Counted from the stretch's first letter, positions 10,001 through 17,590 are shown. The stretch: 27,696 bases of DNA from Fusobacteriaceae bacterium UBA2433 (GCA_002342785.1 DDQV01000003.1:20572-48267), one strand, 5' to 3'. Notes: generated by a model from the sequence alone, not told the origin. Numbers and translations: made by a program.

Positions 10001-10872
10001 GTTTTGTCAGCATTTTTTTCTAAAATGTTTTTATAGATATACTCTTCATTAAATATTTCTTTTTTTACCAGACCCTTTTCCTTCAAGAACCACACAAACA
10101 TAATTCTGGTGATAAATCTTATTACATTTTGTGAATTTCTTTTATCTTTATCTTTTTCTTTATCATCTGGAAATTCAACTTTTTGTAATGCCCAAGCATA
10201 CCAATTCGATAATTCTTTATAAAACTTTTTATTTAATTCTTTTGTATCCAATACTTTTTTCCATGCACTATGAAACTCTTGAAAATTTCTTTTACTTCCT
10301 AAATTTTTAAATTCTAAATCTTCTAAAATTCTTATATGAGCAGTATGTGGTTCTTCTATGTCTATATCTTTAATTAGTGTCGTTTTCTCTATTACATCTT
10401 TTTCATTGTCTTTTTTATGGATTCTTCTATCTGTAATAGACAATGTTATTTTTTCATCACGATCAAATAATATAAAGGCTGGAGCATTTAATAATTTATT
10501 TATACCTTTTGATATATTTACTATTTCTGTTTTAGAATAATATCTATTATTTAATTTAATTGCTAAAAATAAATATGTTTCAATTATAGTATTTTCTACT
10601 TGTCCTGCACTAAATTCTTTTATATCTCTCATCTCATAATCTGATAAACTAAACAATACTTCTATTTTTTCTATATCATTATTTTTTAAATATAAGCTCC
10701 TTTTATTTCCTGTAACTTCTAAAAATTCTTCCAAAGAATAATTAGATTTTTCCTGTATACTATCCAATGGATAATTTAACAATTTAAAAAATCCTATACT
10801 AGAATCAAACAGACTATCTTTGTTAAAATTTTGAATTGCTGTTTTTATTTCCTTTTGTAATTCTAAATTCAT
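7057..10872 (-). CDS. Eco57I/PglX-like N6-adenine DNA methyltransferase (HmaB-like)
   Basis: About 1271 residues. Motifs in order: a long N-terminal helical region; TGSFYTPREIVNYMVD (~480), typical of class I adenine methylases of type I, IIG and BREX systems; SAM-binding motif I DPACGSGAFPMG (~550); catalytic NPPY motif NPPYIRHEKI (~780); then a C-terminal target-recognition-like region ending in PNPIPQIS. It would methylate adenine in DNA to mark self or license restriction. No nuclease motif is obvious at the N-terminus. The start is the ATG at 10872 because GGAGG lies five bases upstream; a GTG at 10875 is too close to that site. It follows the helicase by 9 bases and precedes the ATPase by one, so it is co-transcribed. 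Confidence 0.88.
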   Translation of the reverse strand: MNLELQKEIKTAIQNFNKDSLFDSSIGFFKLLNYPLDSIQEKSNYSLEEFLEVTGNKRSLYLKNNDIEKIEVLFSLSDYEMRDIKEFSAGQVENTIIETYLFLAIKLNNRYYSKTEIVNISKGINKLLNAPAFILFDRDEKITLSITDRRIHKKDNEKDVIEKTTLIKDIDIEEPHTAHIRILEDLEFKNLGSKRNFQEFHSAWKKVLDTKELNKKFYKELSNWYAWALQKVEFPDDKEKDKDKRNSQNVIRFITRIMFVWFLKEKGLVKKEIFNEEYIYKNILEKNADKTGSTYYKAILQNLFFASLNTEMKKDNVDSRRFIKNQNSKSKEYGIYNYYRYKRYLKNQDEEKLIALFEDIPFLNGGLFECLDETTNLKREEKRVDMFSDNPRNEERLIFPDELLFGNEKDFDLEDFYGSKKMKKSKVKGLINILENYKFTIEENTPLEEDVALDPELLGQVFENLLASYNEETKTSARKQTGSFYTPREIVNYMVDSSIKEYLKVKNKKIDELSNKLDKLFYLKNTENPFNTSETKHIIKSINDMKIIDPACGSGAFPMGILNRLVELLGILDKNNEEWKQLRVINAITKDIKEKKELLKEVEEIFEEDNYNSNYARKLYLIENSIYGLDIQPMAIQITKLRFFISLVIEQEMDKEKKNLGIRTLPNLEIKFLPVNTLLDLDIDDNHWASLKVSNYKELNNDLSKIRHKYFSAKTSTTKKNWRKKDKEKREEIKKVLLNYKWDEKEVEKISNWNPYEYNESSPFFNSELMFGEKEKFDIVIGNPPYIRHEKIKDLKPELKKLYKTFVGTGDIYLYFYEKGYNLLKEDGILSYITSKKWTKAKYGKNFRKFLLSNTDLLSYIDFNGVKVFEGATVDTSVVEFKKFKTKEKFIYCDIDKDYTLGMNIENYIKKKGFEYKKEDLDLEGFSFLNPKELNIKKRIKEIGTPLKDWDIKIYRGFLTGFNEAFIINEKIKNELVRRDSKSIEIIKPVLRGRDIKEYRAEYLDLWLIATFPALNLDIDDYPAIKEYLEQFLPKLNQTGEPFIDKNDEKQKTRKKTGNKWFETQDQIAYWNEFNKEKIVWKRIGSILKFAYDDKKNYCLDSTCIATGENIKYIMGYLNSKISKYYLSKEAPRTGTGDLIISVQALEPNPIPQISKEQQKPFETLVDYILFLKAQDLKFHGIKYELMPVYFEQIIDGMVYELYFEEILKEADKDIIQYLGELPEIENLSTDEQKMNIIENIFNKLHDNGHKVKNHLFYMDTIEEIKIIEGK

Positions 10873-10881
10873 CACTACCTC

Positions 10882-13800
10882 CTATAAAATAACTAAAAAA
10901 CTAATCAAATCAAATTCTTCTTCATCTTTGATTTTTTCACTTTTTTTCATTAATTTTATCTTTCCTCTACCAGAACTTACGCCGATACTCTTCAATGCTT
11001 CTTTTTGTGTGGTTCCTTTTATTTTATCTACCATTTTTAATATTAAATCATTGTATTTTTTCATATCATTACCATCATTTGTATTTTTATTAAATACATC
11101 ACATAACTCTTCTATAACTTCACTTTTACCTTGACACAATAATTTATATATTTCTAAAATTTGCTTGATATTTGAATAATTATATTTTACTTCACCATCA
11201 TTATAAACATAAGCCAAAAAATAAGGAGATACAGGGTTAAATTGTTCTAATTTTTTCCCAGCCTTTTCTATCTTATCTTTTTTTAATTTCAAACAAAAAA
11301 TTACTCCAGGGTTTATAATTTTACTTACCTTACTATTGGTTATGTTATAATTTCCAAATTTACTATATTCACCACCTAGCGATGGAACCACTGCATATAT
11401 TCCTGTAGGTGTTTTTTCTATTATATTTTTATTTTCTTCTAAAAAATTAGCTATTTCAATCTTAAAATCACTCAATGAAAAATCTGTCAAAGATATCGAT
11501 TCATTAATATCTTCTAAATCTAAAACTTCTTCTTGTAATTTCAATAATTGTCTATGTCTAAAATTTAATTCTTCTCTTTTGCTATTCTCTTCATCATTTT
11601 CTGTATCAAATAAATTTTCATCCCCTGTTGAACCTAAATTTAATAAATGCATACGATTTTTTACTCTGTCTTCAAGGTTTAAATATTTATTAAGATCTTG
11701 TGTAGGCCAAAAGTTTACCAATTGAATAGTTTTATTTTTACTTCCAATTCTGTCTATTCTCCCAAATCTTTGAATTACTCTTACAGGGTTCCAATGTATG
11801 TCATAGTTAATTAAATAATCACAATCTTGTAAATTTTGTCCTTCTGAGATACAGTCTGTAGCTATCAAAATATCTATCTCATCTGTTAACTCTGGATATA
11901 ATTTATCTCTTTCTTTTGACTCTGGAGAAAAATTTGTAAGGATAGCATTAAAATCTGCTTTTATCCCTTTCATAGTAGTTTTATTTGTCCCACTCCCTAT
12001 AACTAATGCACTGCTAAGATTAAATTCTTCTCTTACCCATTTATTTAAATTATCATATAAATAATTCGCTGTATCTGCGAACGCTGTAAATATTAATATC
12101 TTTTTATTATCATCATTGATTGGATTTTTTATTTTTTTTCTAATAAGTTCTTTTAGTTCTTTTAATTTTTGATCTCTAATAGGCTGTATTTTGTATGTTT
12201 CCTTTAATATTTCATCTAATATTTCTCTATCACTTTCTAATTCTTGTTTCCATTTTATAACATCTATATCCTGAATTAAAACTTTAACTTTTTTGCTTCC
12301 TATAAGTAAACTATCAAACCTAGGATCATCTATCTCGACTTCATCGATATTTATATCTTCTATCTCAAAATTTCTATTTTCAATTTTTTGTAATGCATAT
12401 TCTATCTTATTTAATAACTTAGATACAGTTATTCCAAATGAATGAATTGAACTTTCCATCCTTTTAAATATATTTACACGCATTAGGTGAACTAGACTTT
12501 CTTCTCTATCACTTTGCTTAAATATAGAATGACCAGTTTTTGTATCATATTTTTCACTATAGTATCTAATCTTATTTGGTAAAACATACTTTAATGGAGA
12601 ATATATTGCTAAACTTAAGTGTCTAATTGAATTATTAACTTCTTTTAAAGGGATAAATTCATCCTTAACGTCTATGTTAGCTTTTATATTTAAAGGTTTA
12701 AACCTCTCTGGAAATTTACCCATTTCTGACATATTATAATATTTTTCAATGTGTTTTCTCGACCTAGCTATAGTTAACATATCTAAAAGTTTGAAATAAT
12801 CTATTTCTAGATATTCTAATAATTTTTCTAAAAGTTTTTCTTCTTCTCCAAGGGTATTCCATTTATTAAAGGACATTTGAGCTTTTCTAAGAGTTTGTTC
12901 TATACTCTTTATTCCATGTTCTTTGAACGCAGTATCTACACCTTCAGTAACAAATGCTATTTGATTTTTTAAATCATTCATCTTATTATTTACAGGTGTA
13001 GCTGAAAGCATAAGAACCTTTGTCTTAATTCCTTTTTTTATAACTGTCTCTAGTAATTTTTCATATCTAGTTATTTTTCCTTTTCTTGGATTATTATTTC
13101 TAAAATTATGAGATTCATCAATGACTATTAGATCATAGTTTTCCCAATAAACAGTATTTAAATTAATATCTCCTGAATATCCAGATTCACGATTAAGATC
13201 TGTATGATTAAGTACATCATAACTAAATCTATCATTCACTAATAAATTTCTCTTATCATTATTTCTATACATCAACCAGTTATCTCTCAATTTTTTAGGA
13301 CAAAGAACTAAAACCTTATGATTTCTAAGTTCATAGTATTTAATCACTGCTAAAGCTTCAAAAGTTTTTCCGAGTCCTACACTATCTGCTATAATACAGC
13401 CATTATATTTTTCTAATTTATCTATCGATCCCAATACTCCATCTTTTTGAAATTTATATAATTTATTCCATACTAAAGTATTTGTAAATCCTGTTTTTTC
13501 TTTTACTATATCCTCTTCATCTAAATTATCTAGATATTCCTTAAAGATATTATATAAAGTGACGTAATATATAAATTCTCCATTATTTTCTTTGTAAACA
13601 CCTTCTAAAGTTTCTAAAAGAGATTCTTTTACATCTTTTACTTTTTCTTTATCATTCCAAAACATATCAAATTGCATAAGCATTTGTTCAGTAAACATAT
13701 CATTTTTCATGTACTGATTTACCTCAGGTTTAGTAGATGATACAAATCCTAATCCACTTGAAGTAAAATCAGAACTACCGGCTACATATGAGTTCTCTTG

Positions 13801-14199
13801 ATTTTTATTTTTCATAATAAACATTTTTTGAGGTATAGGATATTCCTCATCATAGGCTCTTACTTCCACTTTTTTCTTTATCCAGTCAGCACATTCTCTT
13901 GCTATTTCAGATTGCTTTAACTCTCCTTTGAGTTTTATTTCATATCTATCTCCTGCTATTCCCTTTTCAAAACTCCCATTTAACTTAAACTCTCTTCTTA
14001 TATCTTTCTTTTCATTAACAAATGTAGGCTCTGAAAATAGCAATCTCAAATCATCTATTTTATTCAATTCTTTTCGAAGTGATTCATATGCATATATTGT
14101 AAAATAAGCTGATATTATTGATAGTTTAGTCCCTGTTTTTATATCCTCTTTTAATTTATCTCCTACATTTCCATGTGTTTTATTATCGAGTATTTCCAT
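10882..14199 (-). CDS. PLD-domain SNF2-type helicase/translocase (HmaA-like)
   Basis: A 1105-residue protein. Residues 1-190 resemble a phospholipase-D nuclease domain with AGSSDFTSSGLG, but the usual His of HxK is absent (PQKMFIMK), so the catalytic site looks degenerate. The SNF2/SF2 motor follows: Walker A IADSVGLGKTFEAL (~275), DESH box DLIVIDESHNFRN (~361), LMLSATPVNN (~399), a helical insert of ~280 residues, then LIFTAFADTANYL and the motif VI region VIQRFGRIDRIGS (~811). It should translocate on duplex DNA. It opens a four-gene operon with GGGGG four bases before the ATG and a canonical promoter at 14254-14282. The partner set (methylase, ATPase) fits Hma; DISARM DrmD is a related alternative. 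Confidence 0.85.
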   Translation of the reverse strand: MEILDNKTHGNVGDKLKEDIKTGTKLSIISAYFTIYAYESLRKELNKIDDLRLLFSEPTFVNEKKDIRREFKLNGSFEKGIAGDRYEIKLKGELKQSEIARECADWIKKKVEVRAYDEEYPIPQKMFIMKNKNQENSYVAGSSDFTSSGLGFVSSTKPEVNQYMKNDMFTEQMLMQFDMFWNDKEKVKDVKESLLETLEGVYKENNGEFIYYVTLYNIFKEYLDNLDEEDIVKEKTGFTNTLVWNKLYKFQKDGVLGSIDKLEKYNGCIIADSVGLGKTFEALAVIKYYELRNHKVLVLCPKKLRDNWLMYRNNDKRNLLVNDRFSYDVLNHTDLNRESGYSGDINLNTVYWENYDLIVIDESHNFRNNNPRKGKITRYEKLLETVIKKGIKTKVLMLSATPVNNKMNDLKNQIAFVTEGVDTAFKEHGIKSIEQTLRKAQMSFNKWNTLGEEEKLLEKLLEYLEIDYFKLLDMLTIARSRKHIEKYYNMSEMGKFPERFKPLNIKANIDVKDEFIPLKEVNNSIRHLSLAIYSPLKYVLPNKIRYYSEKYDTKTGHSIFKQSDREESLVHLMRVNIFKRMESSIHSFGITVSKLLNKIEYALQKIENRNFEIEDINIDEVEIDDPRFDSLLIGSKKVKVLIQDIDVIKWKQELESDREILDEILKETYKIQPIRDQKLKELKELIRKKIKNPINDDNKKILIFTAFADTANYLYDNLNKWVREEFNLSSALVIGSGTNKTTMKGIKADFNAILTNFSPESKERDKLYPELTDEIDILIATDCISEGQNLQDCDYLINYDIHWNPVRVIQRFGRIDRIGSKNKTIQLVNFWPTQDLNKYLNLEDRVKNRMHLLNLGSTGDENLFDTENDEENSKREELNFRHRQLLKLQEEVLDLEDINESISLTDFSLSDFKIEIANFLEENKNIIEKTPTGIYAVVPSLGGEYSKFGNYNITNSKVSKIINPGVIFCLKLKKDKIEKAGKKLEQFNPVSPYFLAYVYNDGEVKYNYSNIKQILEIYKLLCQGKSEVIEELCDVFNKNTNDGNDMKKYNDLILKMVDKIKGTTQKEALKSIGVSSGRGKIKLMKKSEKIKDEEEFDLISFLVIL

Positions 14200-14253
14200 T
14201 AATCCCCCTATAAACCATTTATATTAAAAGATTTAAAATTAATCTATAATTTG

Positions 14254-14282
14254 ATTATACTATTCTTAAAAAGAGAAGTCAA
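14254..14282 (-). promoter_or_regulatory. Promoter of the helicase-methylase operon (copy D)
   Basis: TTGACT, 17-base spacer, TATAAT on the minus strand. It is the same promoter as copies A and B upstream of other modules, and lies directly after the repeated GGAGTTAG terminator. Confidence 0.75.
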
Positions 14283-14291
14283 AAAAGTACA

Positions 14292-14330
14292 TAAAAAGGA
14301 GTTAGACTATTGCCTAACTCCTTTCTCTAT
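14292..14330. terminator. Repeated terminator, copy D
   Basis: Stem GGAGTTAG/CTAACTCC (14298-14321) with A-run on the left and TTTCTCT on the right. It ends the zinc-ribbon gene (stop at 14338) and shares the TTTCTCTATTTAAAACT flank with copies A-C. It has no ssrA core. Confidence 0.8.
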
Positions 14331-14337
14331 TTAAAAC

Positions 14338-14919
14338 TTATATAACTTCCTCTCCTATGAAAGATTTCAAAATGTCATAAAACCCAATCCATTTATCTGG
14401 AAACTTGTTTAGACAAGATATTTTTTTCTTTTTTTGTTTAATGATATATTCTATTTCACATTGCATTCCATCTATAATATTTTCATCACCATATTTTGCC
14501 TTCCAATTTAAAAAATCAGAATCAATTAATGTATTTAATATAGTCTCAATTTCATATTTGTTAAGATTTTTTTTATCTACGAAATCTTTCATATATAATA
14601 TAGGTTCCCATTGGATATTGAAATTTTTAAAATCAATAATTATTTTTCCATTTATTCCACCAAAACTTGCAATTGAGACTGTCAAAGATTCTATACTACT
14701 ATACCAATCATGTATTGCTTGTTTTTTATTCCACTCATGTCCACAGGCTTTGCAGTGGTAATCAGGGCTTATTTTTTCACCATCGTCCCCTATCTCTATG
14801 CAGCAACCTCCAATCCAATATTTATCTGTGTTAAATAATTCTTCAGTAGGCATTCCATAAACTATTTTTACTGTATCCTTTGACCCACATCTAGGACATT
14901 GTTTATACACTATTCGCAT
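14338..14919 (-). CDS. Zinc-ribbon protein, stand-alone module
   Basis: A 193-residue protein. The N-terminal ~65 residues have CPRCGS (8-13), a YGMPTEELF segment, GGCC (~39) and CKACGHEW (~57-64). This is a recurrent zinc-ribbon layout in small bacterial proteins with CPxCG...YG(L/M)P. The remaining ~125 residues, with IQWEP and a basic stretch KQKKKK, match nothing I know. The start at 14919 has GGAGTGATACTAA before the ATG. It is a single-gene unit between two copies of the repeated terminator (C upstream, D downstream), so it behaves as its own cassette. A regulatory or defence role is conceivable only from its location. Confidence 0.7.
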   Translation of the reverse strand: MRIVYKQCPRCGSKDTVKIVYGMPTEELFNTDKYWIGGCCIEIGDDGEKISPDYHCKACGHEWNKKQAIHDWYSSIESLTVSIASFGGINGKIIIDFKNFNIQWEPILYMKDFVDKKNLNKYEIETILNTLIDSDFLNWKAKYGDENIIDGMQCEIEYIIKQKKKKISCLNKFPDKWIGFYDILKSFIGEEVI

Positions 14920-14942
14920 TTAGTATCACTCCTTTTATTTAA

Positions 14943-14971
14943 AGTATACCCTTTCTTTTGAATAAATCAGT
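14943..14971 (-). promoter_or_regulatory. Weak candidate promoter for the zinc-ribbon gene
   Basis: TATACT at 14943-14948 (minus strand), with only ACTGAT at the -35 distance. An additional TATAAT-like tract lies at about 14983-14990. Unlike copies A, B and D, the TTGACT-N17-TATAAT pair is not conserved here. Confidence 0.35.
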
Positions 14972-14992
14972 TATAATTATTATATTATAAAC

Positions 14993-15031
14993 TAAAAAAG
15001 GAGTTAGACAATAGCCTAACTCCTTTCTCTA
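14993..15031. terminator. Repeated terminator, copy C
   Basis: GGAGTTAG/CTAACTCC stem (14999-15022) with A-run and TTTCTCT flanks, nearly identical to copies A and B. The similarity continues to the right through the ssrA-end core at 15074-15090. Confidence 0.8.
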
Positions 15032-15073
15032 TTTAAAACTCCTACAAATTTATAGAAAAGTTATAAGAAAATT

Positions 15074-15090
15074 ATTTTTGGTGGAAATGA
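15074..15090 (-). repeat. ssrA 3'-end attachment core, copy C
   Basis: ATTTTTGGTGGAAATGA matches 16 of 17 bases of the true ssrA 3' end at 24613-24629. The shared block also covers the adjacent ~70 bases leading to the terminator. It is best read as an att site left by integration at ssrA. Confidence 0.8.
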
Positions 15091-15152
15091 AGTACACTCA
15101 ACCTAACTCACGACTAGAATTTTTTTTAAATTACTGTAATTTTAGGGTAAAA

Positions 15153-15203
15153 TAAGGCTACTGAGTGACCCCTTAAGGCTATTCCTGATACTACTAAGGC
15201 TAC
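15153..15203 (+). repeat. Three TAAGGCTA repeats at exact 21-bp spacing
   Basis: TAAGGCTA starts at 15153, 15174 and 15195; repeats 1 and 3 extend to TAAGGCTACT. The spacing of two helical turns puts all three on one DNA face, as expected for a multimeric DNA-binding protein such as integrase arm sites, excisionase or an initiator. They lie 63 bases from att core C. A variant, TAAGACTACT, lies at about 17813 beside copy B. Confidence 0.55.
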
Positions 15204-15365
15204 TTTTAATCCTTTTTGATTTTTTGCCTTTCAATCCCAATAGTACCAATGGGTAGAAGGCTTTATTCTAGGGGGTAGATCCCTTCTAAGGGTATAAATA
15301 CAAGGAGAACTTTTTAGTAGCACCTTAGAAGGCAAATATGGAAGAATTTTTTTAATATGAATTAA

Positions 15366-15400
15366 TTAAAAAGAGGGTGACCCAAAAGGGTTGCCCTCTT
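15366..15400 (-). terminator. Terminator of the PIN-HEPN module
   Basis: Stem AAGAGGG..ACCC (15371-15383) with GGGT..CCCTCTT (15388-15400), followed on the minus strand by UUUUUAAUU. It lies about 85 bases past the HEPN gene stop. Confidence 0.75.
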
Positions 15401-15434
15401 ACTTATGTTAAAGACTAAATATTTTTAGTCATGA

Positions 15435-15451
15435 ATTTTTGGTGGAAGTGA
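15435..15451 (-). repeat. ssrA 3'-end attachment core, copy F
   Basis: A perfect 17-base match (ATTTTTGGTGGAAGTGA) to the ssrA end, but without the repeated terminator flank. It is framed by an inverted repeat: GTCATGAATT at 15428-15437 and AATCCATGAC at about 15466-15475. Confidence 0.75.
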
Positions 15452-15484
15452 TGCGTCACTTACTTAATCCATGACAGTAACTAT

Positions 15485-16054
15485 TTAGTTACTACAACCT
15501 CCGTATTTATTCCATACGTTTGATAAAACTATATCAACTTGATCTCTCATTGTTTCTATAAATTTTTCTGCTTCATCCTCTGTCAAATTTAACTCTATTA
15601 AATGAACTATACGATTCCTTAAAGTTCTTAACTCTTTTATAATTTTTAAATTTTCTTTATCTAATATTCCATGTGTATTAAGAATTTTTAAAGCCTCTTG
15701 AAAATTTACTTCTTTATTTTTCGGAGCTAATTCAAAATTTGTAACTGAAGACATAATTGCAGTTTCTAAATTTAACCATGCTTCTATAATCTTTCCTCTT
15801 AATGGAATTCTATCAAATTCACGGTTAAAATACTTATTTTTAAATCCTTCTGGCTTTTTTATTTTCTTCTTCTTTTCTTTTACCCTCATATTCAGAGAAC
15901 TTAGTTCTTTATCAAACTCCATCTCAAAATCTTTATACTTAAATTTTTTAGCCTGAATCAATAATTCAAATATTGGCTTTTTTAAAGAAAAAACTATTAT
16001 TATTGAAGTTATTGGCCAAGCTATCGCTTCTAAAATTTCAGCTATATTTACCAT
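15485..16054 (-). CDS. Membrane-anchored HEPN-like protein
   Basis: A 189-residue protein. Residues ~8-27 (EAIAWPITSIIIVFSLKKP) form one membrane segment. A short amphipathic KFKYKDFEMEFDKEL stretch and a lysine-rich linker (~58-66) follow. The C-terminal ~110 residues are helical, with LRTLRNRIVHL (~140-150), an R-x4-H HEPN-type motif as in DUF4145-like proteins. HEPN proteins of this motif are often RNases or their relatives in toxin and defence systems; here a membrane-tethered version is inferred. It starts 14 bases after the PIN gene with AAGGAG before its ATG, so the two form an operon. The pair may be effector plus partner. Confidence 0.72.
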   Translation of the reverse strand: MVNIAEILEAIAWPITSIIIVFSLKKPIFELLIQAKKFKYKDFEMEFDKELSSLNMRVKEKKKKIKKPEGFKNKYFNREFDRIPLRGKIIEAWLNLETAIMSSVTNFELAPKNKEVNFQEALKILNTHGILDKENLKIIKELRTLRNRIVHLIELNLTEDEAEKFIETMRDQVDIVLSNVWNKYGGCSN

Positions 16055-16068
16055 TTATTCTCCTTAAG

Positions 16069-17481
16069 TTAATCTAAATATTCAAGACAGTCTTTGCAAG
16101 TAACCCCAAACAATTCAGGGCTATCTTCATCAAAAAATCTTCCACAATGAGTACAACATATTAAACTAGTTGAACAATTATCACATACATACCCACCTGT
16201 ATCATAATGATAATGCTCTCCTTCCCGTATCTTACAAATAGGACAAATGTCTTTATATTCTTTCTCTTTAATATTACCAAAATTTACTTCCTCATAGTTT
16301 ATTTCCTGTAAATCTAAGGAAAATTCTTCTACATAGTCTTCTTTTAATAATTCATAGGTTAACATTATTTCAAACTCAACATCTATTTCTACTTCATAGA
16401 AATCATTAATTCTACAAAAAAGCTTAGAATCGCCTAATAATTTGTAAACTATATACTCATCAGCTTTTTCTAAACAAACAGCATCACTTAAACTTAGATC
16501 AATAAGTTTAACTAGCTCTACTTCTTCTATCTCAAACTCTTCACCTCTAATCTGTTTATTTAAATAATCTCTTATATCCCTATTATCGCTCAAGAACATC
16601 TCTATTTCAGATTCAATTTCTGATTTATCTATATAATCCTGAGAAAATAATTCTAATTTCAACAAAGGATCTAATCTTATATTCAACTCATCATTAATTA
16701 ATTCTTCAAAACTTAACCTATTTATCTCTTGTGAATTTGTGTGTTCTCTAAACTCTTCTATTAAATCTTTTCTAAGTTCTTTACCCTCTAACCAATCTTC
16801 TTTTTGATCATTCGTAATAAACAAAATACTTTTTTCATCTTCCAAAGATTTTTTGATCATTTGCTTCCAAATTAAATAATCACCAAATTTATCTGGAGAT
16901 TCTTTTCCATTCTTAGTATTGTATCTTTTATCATCCATGTATCCAGGGGGTAATTTATAAGTATATCTTTTTTCTGCTTCTTCATAAATTAAAAAAAGTT
17001 CTGTTATACTATAGTCTTTTCCGACTTGACCTTTATCACTTAGTTTATCTAACAATAAATTTATTGGATCTGTTTTATGCAATTCTTTATTTTCTTGAAA
17101 ATGAACTTTCAAGACTTTTTCATAGTTTTCAATTAAAAAGTTATTTTTTTCAAAATTTTCTTTTATAAGATCTTCAAAATCTCTTATTTCAGGAAAACAT
17201 CTTTTTTTATAGTCTTTTATTTGTACTCCTAAGTTATTTTCTTTTTTTTTAAGTATATTTTTTAAATTTTCTACTGCTTTTCCATATTGACTTATGGCTT
17301 GTTCTTTCATTTTTTTCTTTTCTATATTTTTTTTAAATTCTTTATATGTTTGGTGTGGTATCCATATTTGATCTTCTACTTCTTCTAATTTTTCAAGTAT
17401 ATTTTTTACAACATCGTGTGAATATTCATACATACCTAATAAAATTGACGAGTCAAAAACTAGTATTTTTTGATTATCCAT
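16069..17481 (-). CDS. PIN-like nuclease with C-terminal zinc ribbons
   Basis: A 470-residue protein. The N-terminal ~270 residues fit the PIN_8-type PIN-like domain. They show FDSSILLGMY (~9-18, first Asp), IPHQTYKEF (~41, Glu), a long helical insert, YKLPPGYMDDKRY, KFGDYLIWKQMI (Asp) and ILFITNDQKEDW (~220, last acidic cluster). PIN domains are Mg-dependent RNases. The middle is acidic. The C-terminal ~60 residues hold three or four CxxC pairs (CPIC, CDNC, CTHC, CKDC), probably two zinc ribbons that bind nucleic acid or protein. It is the first gene of a two-gene operon with the HEPN protein, behind promoter copy B and a good GGAGGG site. It is likely a defence or toxin effector; I know no named system with this pair. 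Confidence 0.78.
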   Translation of the reverse strand: MDNQKILVFDSSILLGMYEYSHDVVKNILEKLEEVEDQIWIPHQTYKEFKKNIEKKKMKEQAISQYGKAVENLKNILKKKENNLGVQIKDYKKRCFPEIRDFEDLIKENFEKNNFLIENYEKVLKVHFQENKELHKTDPINLLLDKLSDKGQVGKDYSITELFLIYEEAEKRYTYKLPPGYMDDKRYNTKNGKESPDKFGDYLIWKQMIKKSLEDEKSILFITNDQKEDWLEGKELRKDLIEEFREHTNSQEINRLSFEELINDELNIRLDPLLKLELFSQDYIDKSEIESEIEMFLSDNRDIRDYLNKQIRGEEFEIEEVELVKLIDLSLSDAVCLEKADEYIVYKLLGDSKLFCRINDFYEVEIDVEFEIMLTYELLKEDYVEEFSLDLQEINYEEVNFGNIKEKEYKDICPICKIREGEHYHYDTGGYVCDNCSTSLICCTHCGRFFDEDSPELFGVTCKDCLEYLD

Positions 17482-17513
17482 TTTCCCTCCTAGACTTCTT
17501 TATTTCACTAACG

Positions 17514-17542
17514 ATTATACTCCTATAAAAAAAAGAAGTCAA
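17514..17542 (-). promoter_or_regulatory. Promoter of the PIN-HEPN operon (copy B)
   Basis: TTGACT, 17-base spacer containing T8, then TATAAT on the minus strand. It differs from copy A by one base between the boxes. Confidence 0.8.
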
Positions 17543-17552
17543 AGAAGTATAT

Positions 17553-17590
17553 AAAAAAGGAGTTAAGCAATCTGCCTAACTCCTTTCTCT
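17553..17590. terminator. Repeated terminator, copy B
   Basis: GGAGTTA/TAACTCC stem (17559-17583) with an enlarged loop, A6 on the left and TTTCTCT on the right. It is functional on paper in both directions. Confidence 0.8.

Larger units (their letters stand above)
15091..15434. other. Gene-less stretch between two ssrA-end copies
   Basis: About 340 bases bounded by att copies C and F, without a credible coding frame. It is less AT-rich than its surroundings. It contains three TAAGGCTA repeats at 21-bp spacing (15153-15203), inverted CCCTT/AAGGG (15290-15300) and CCTT/AAGG (15326-15335) motifs, and the terminator of the HEPN gene (15366-15400). It resembles the regulatory end of an integrated element rather than a gene. 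Confidence 0.5.

Noticed and set aside
7886..11134. Several plus-strand frames of 60-103 codons inside the methylase and helicase genes
   Set aside because: They lie wholly within convincing minus-strand genes, have low-complexity hydrophobic content and no ribosome-binding sites.
15153..15203. CRISPR array
   Set aside because: Only three 8-base repeats with 13-base spacing, far below CRISPR repeat and spacer lengths; no Cas genes in the window.
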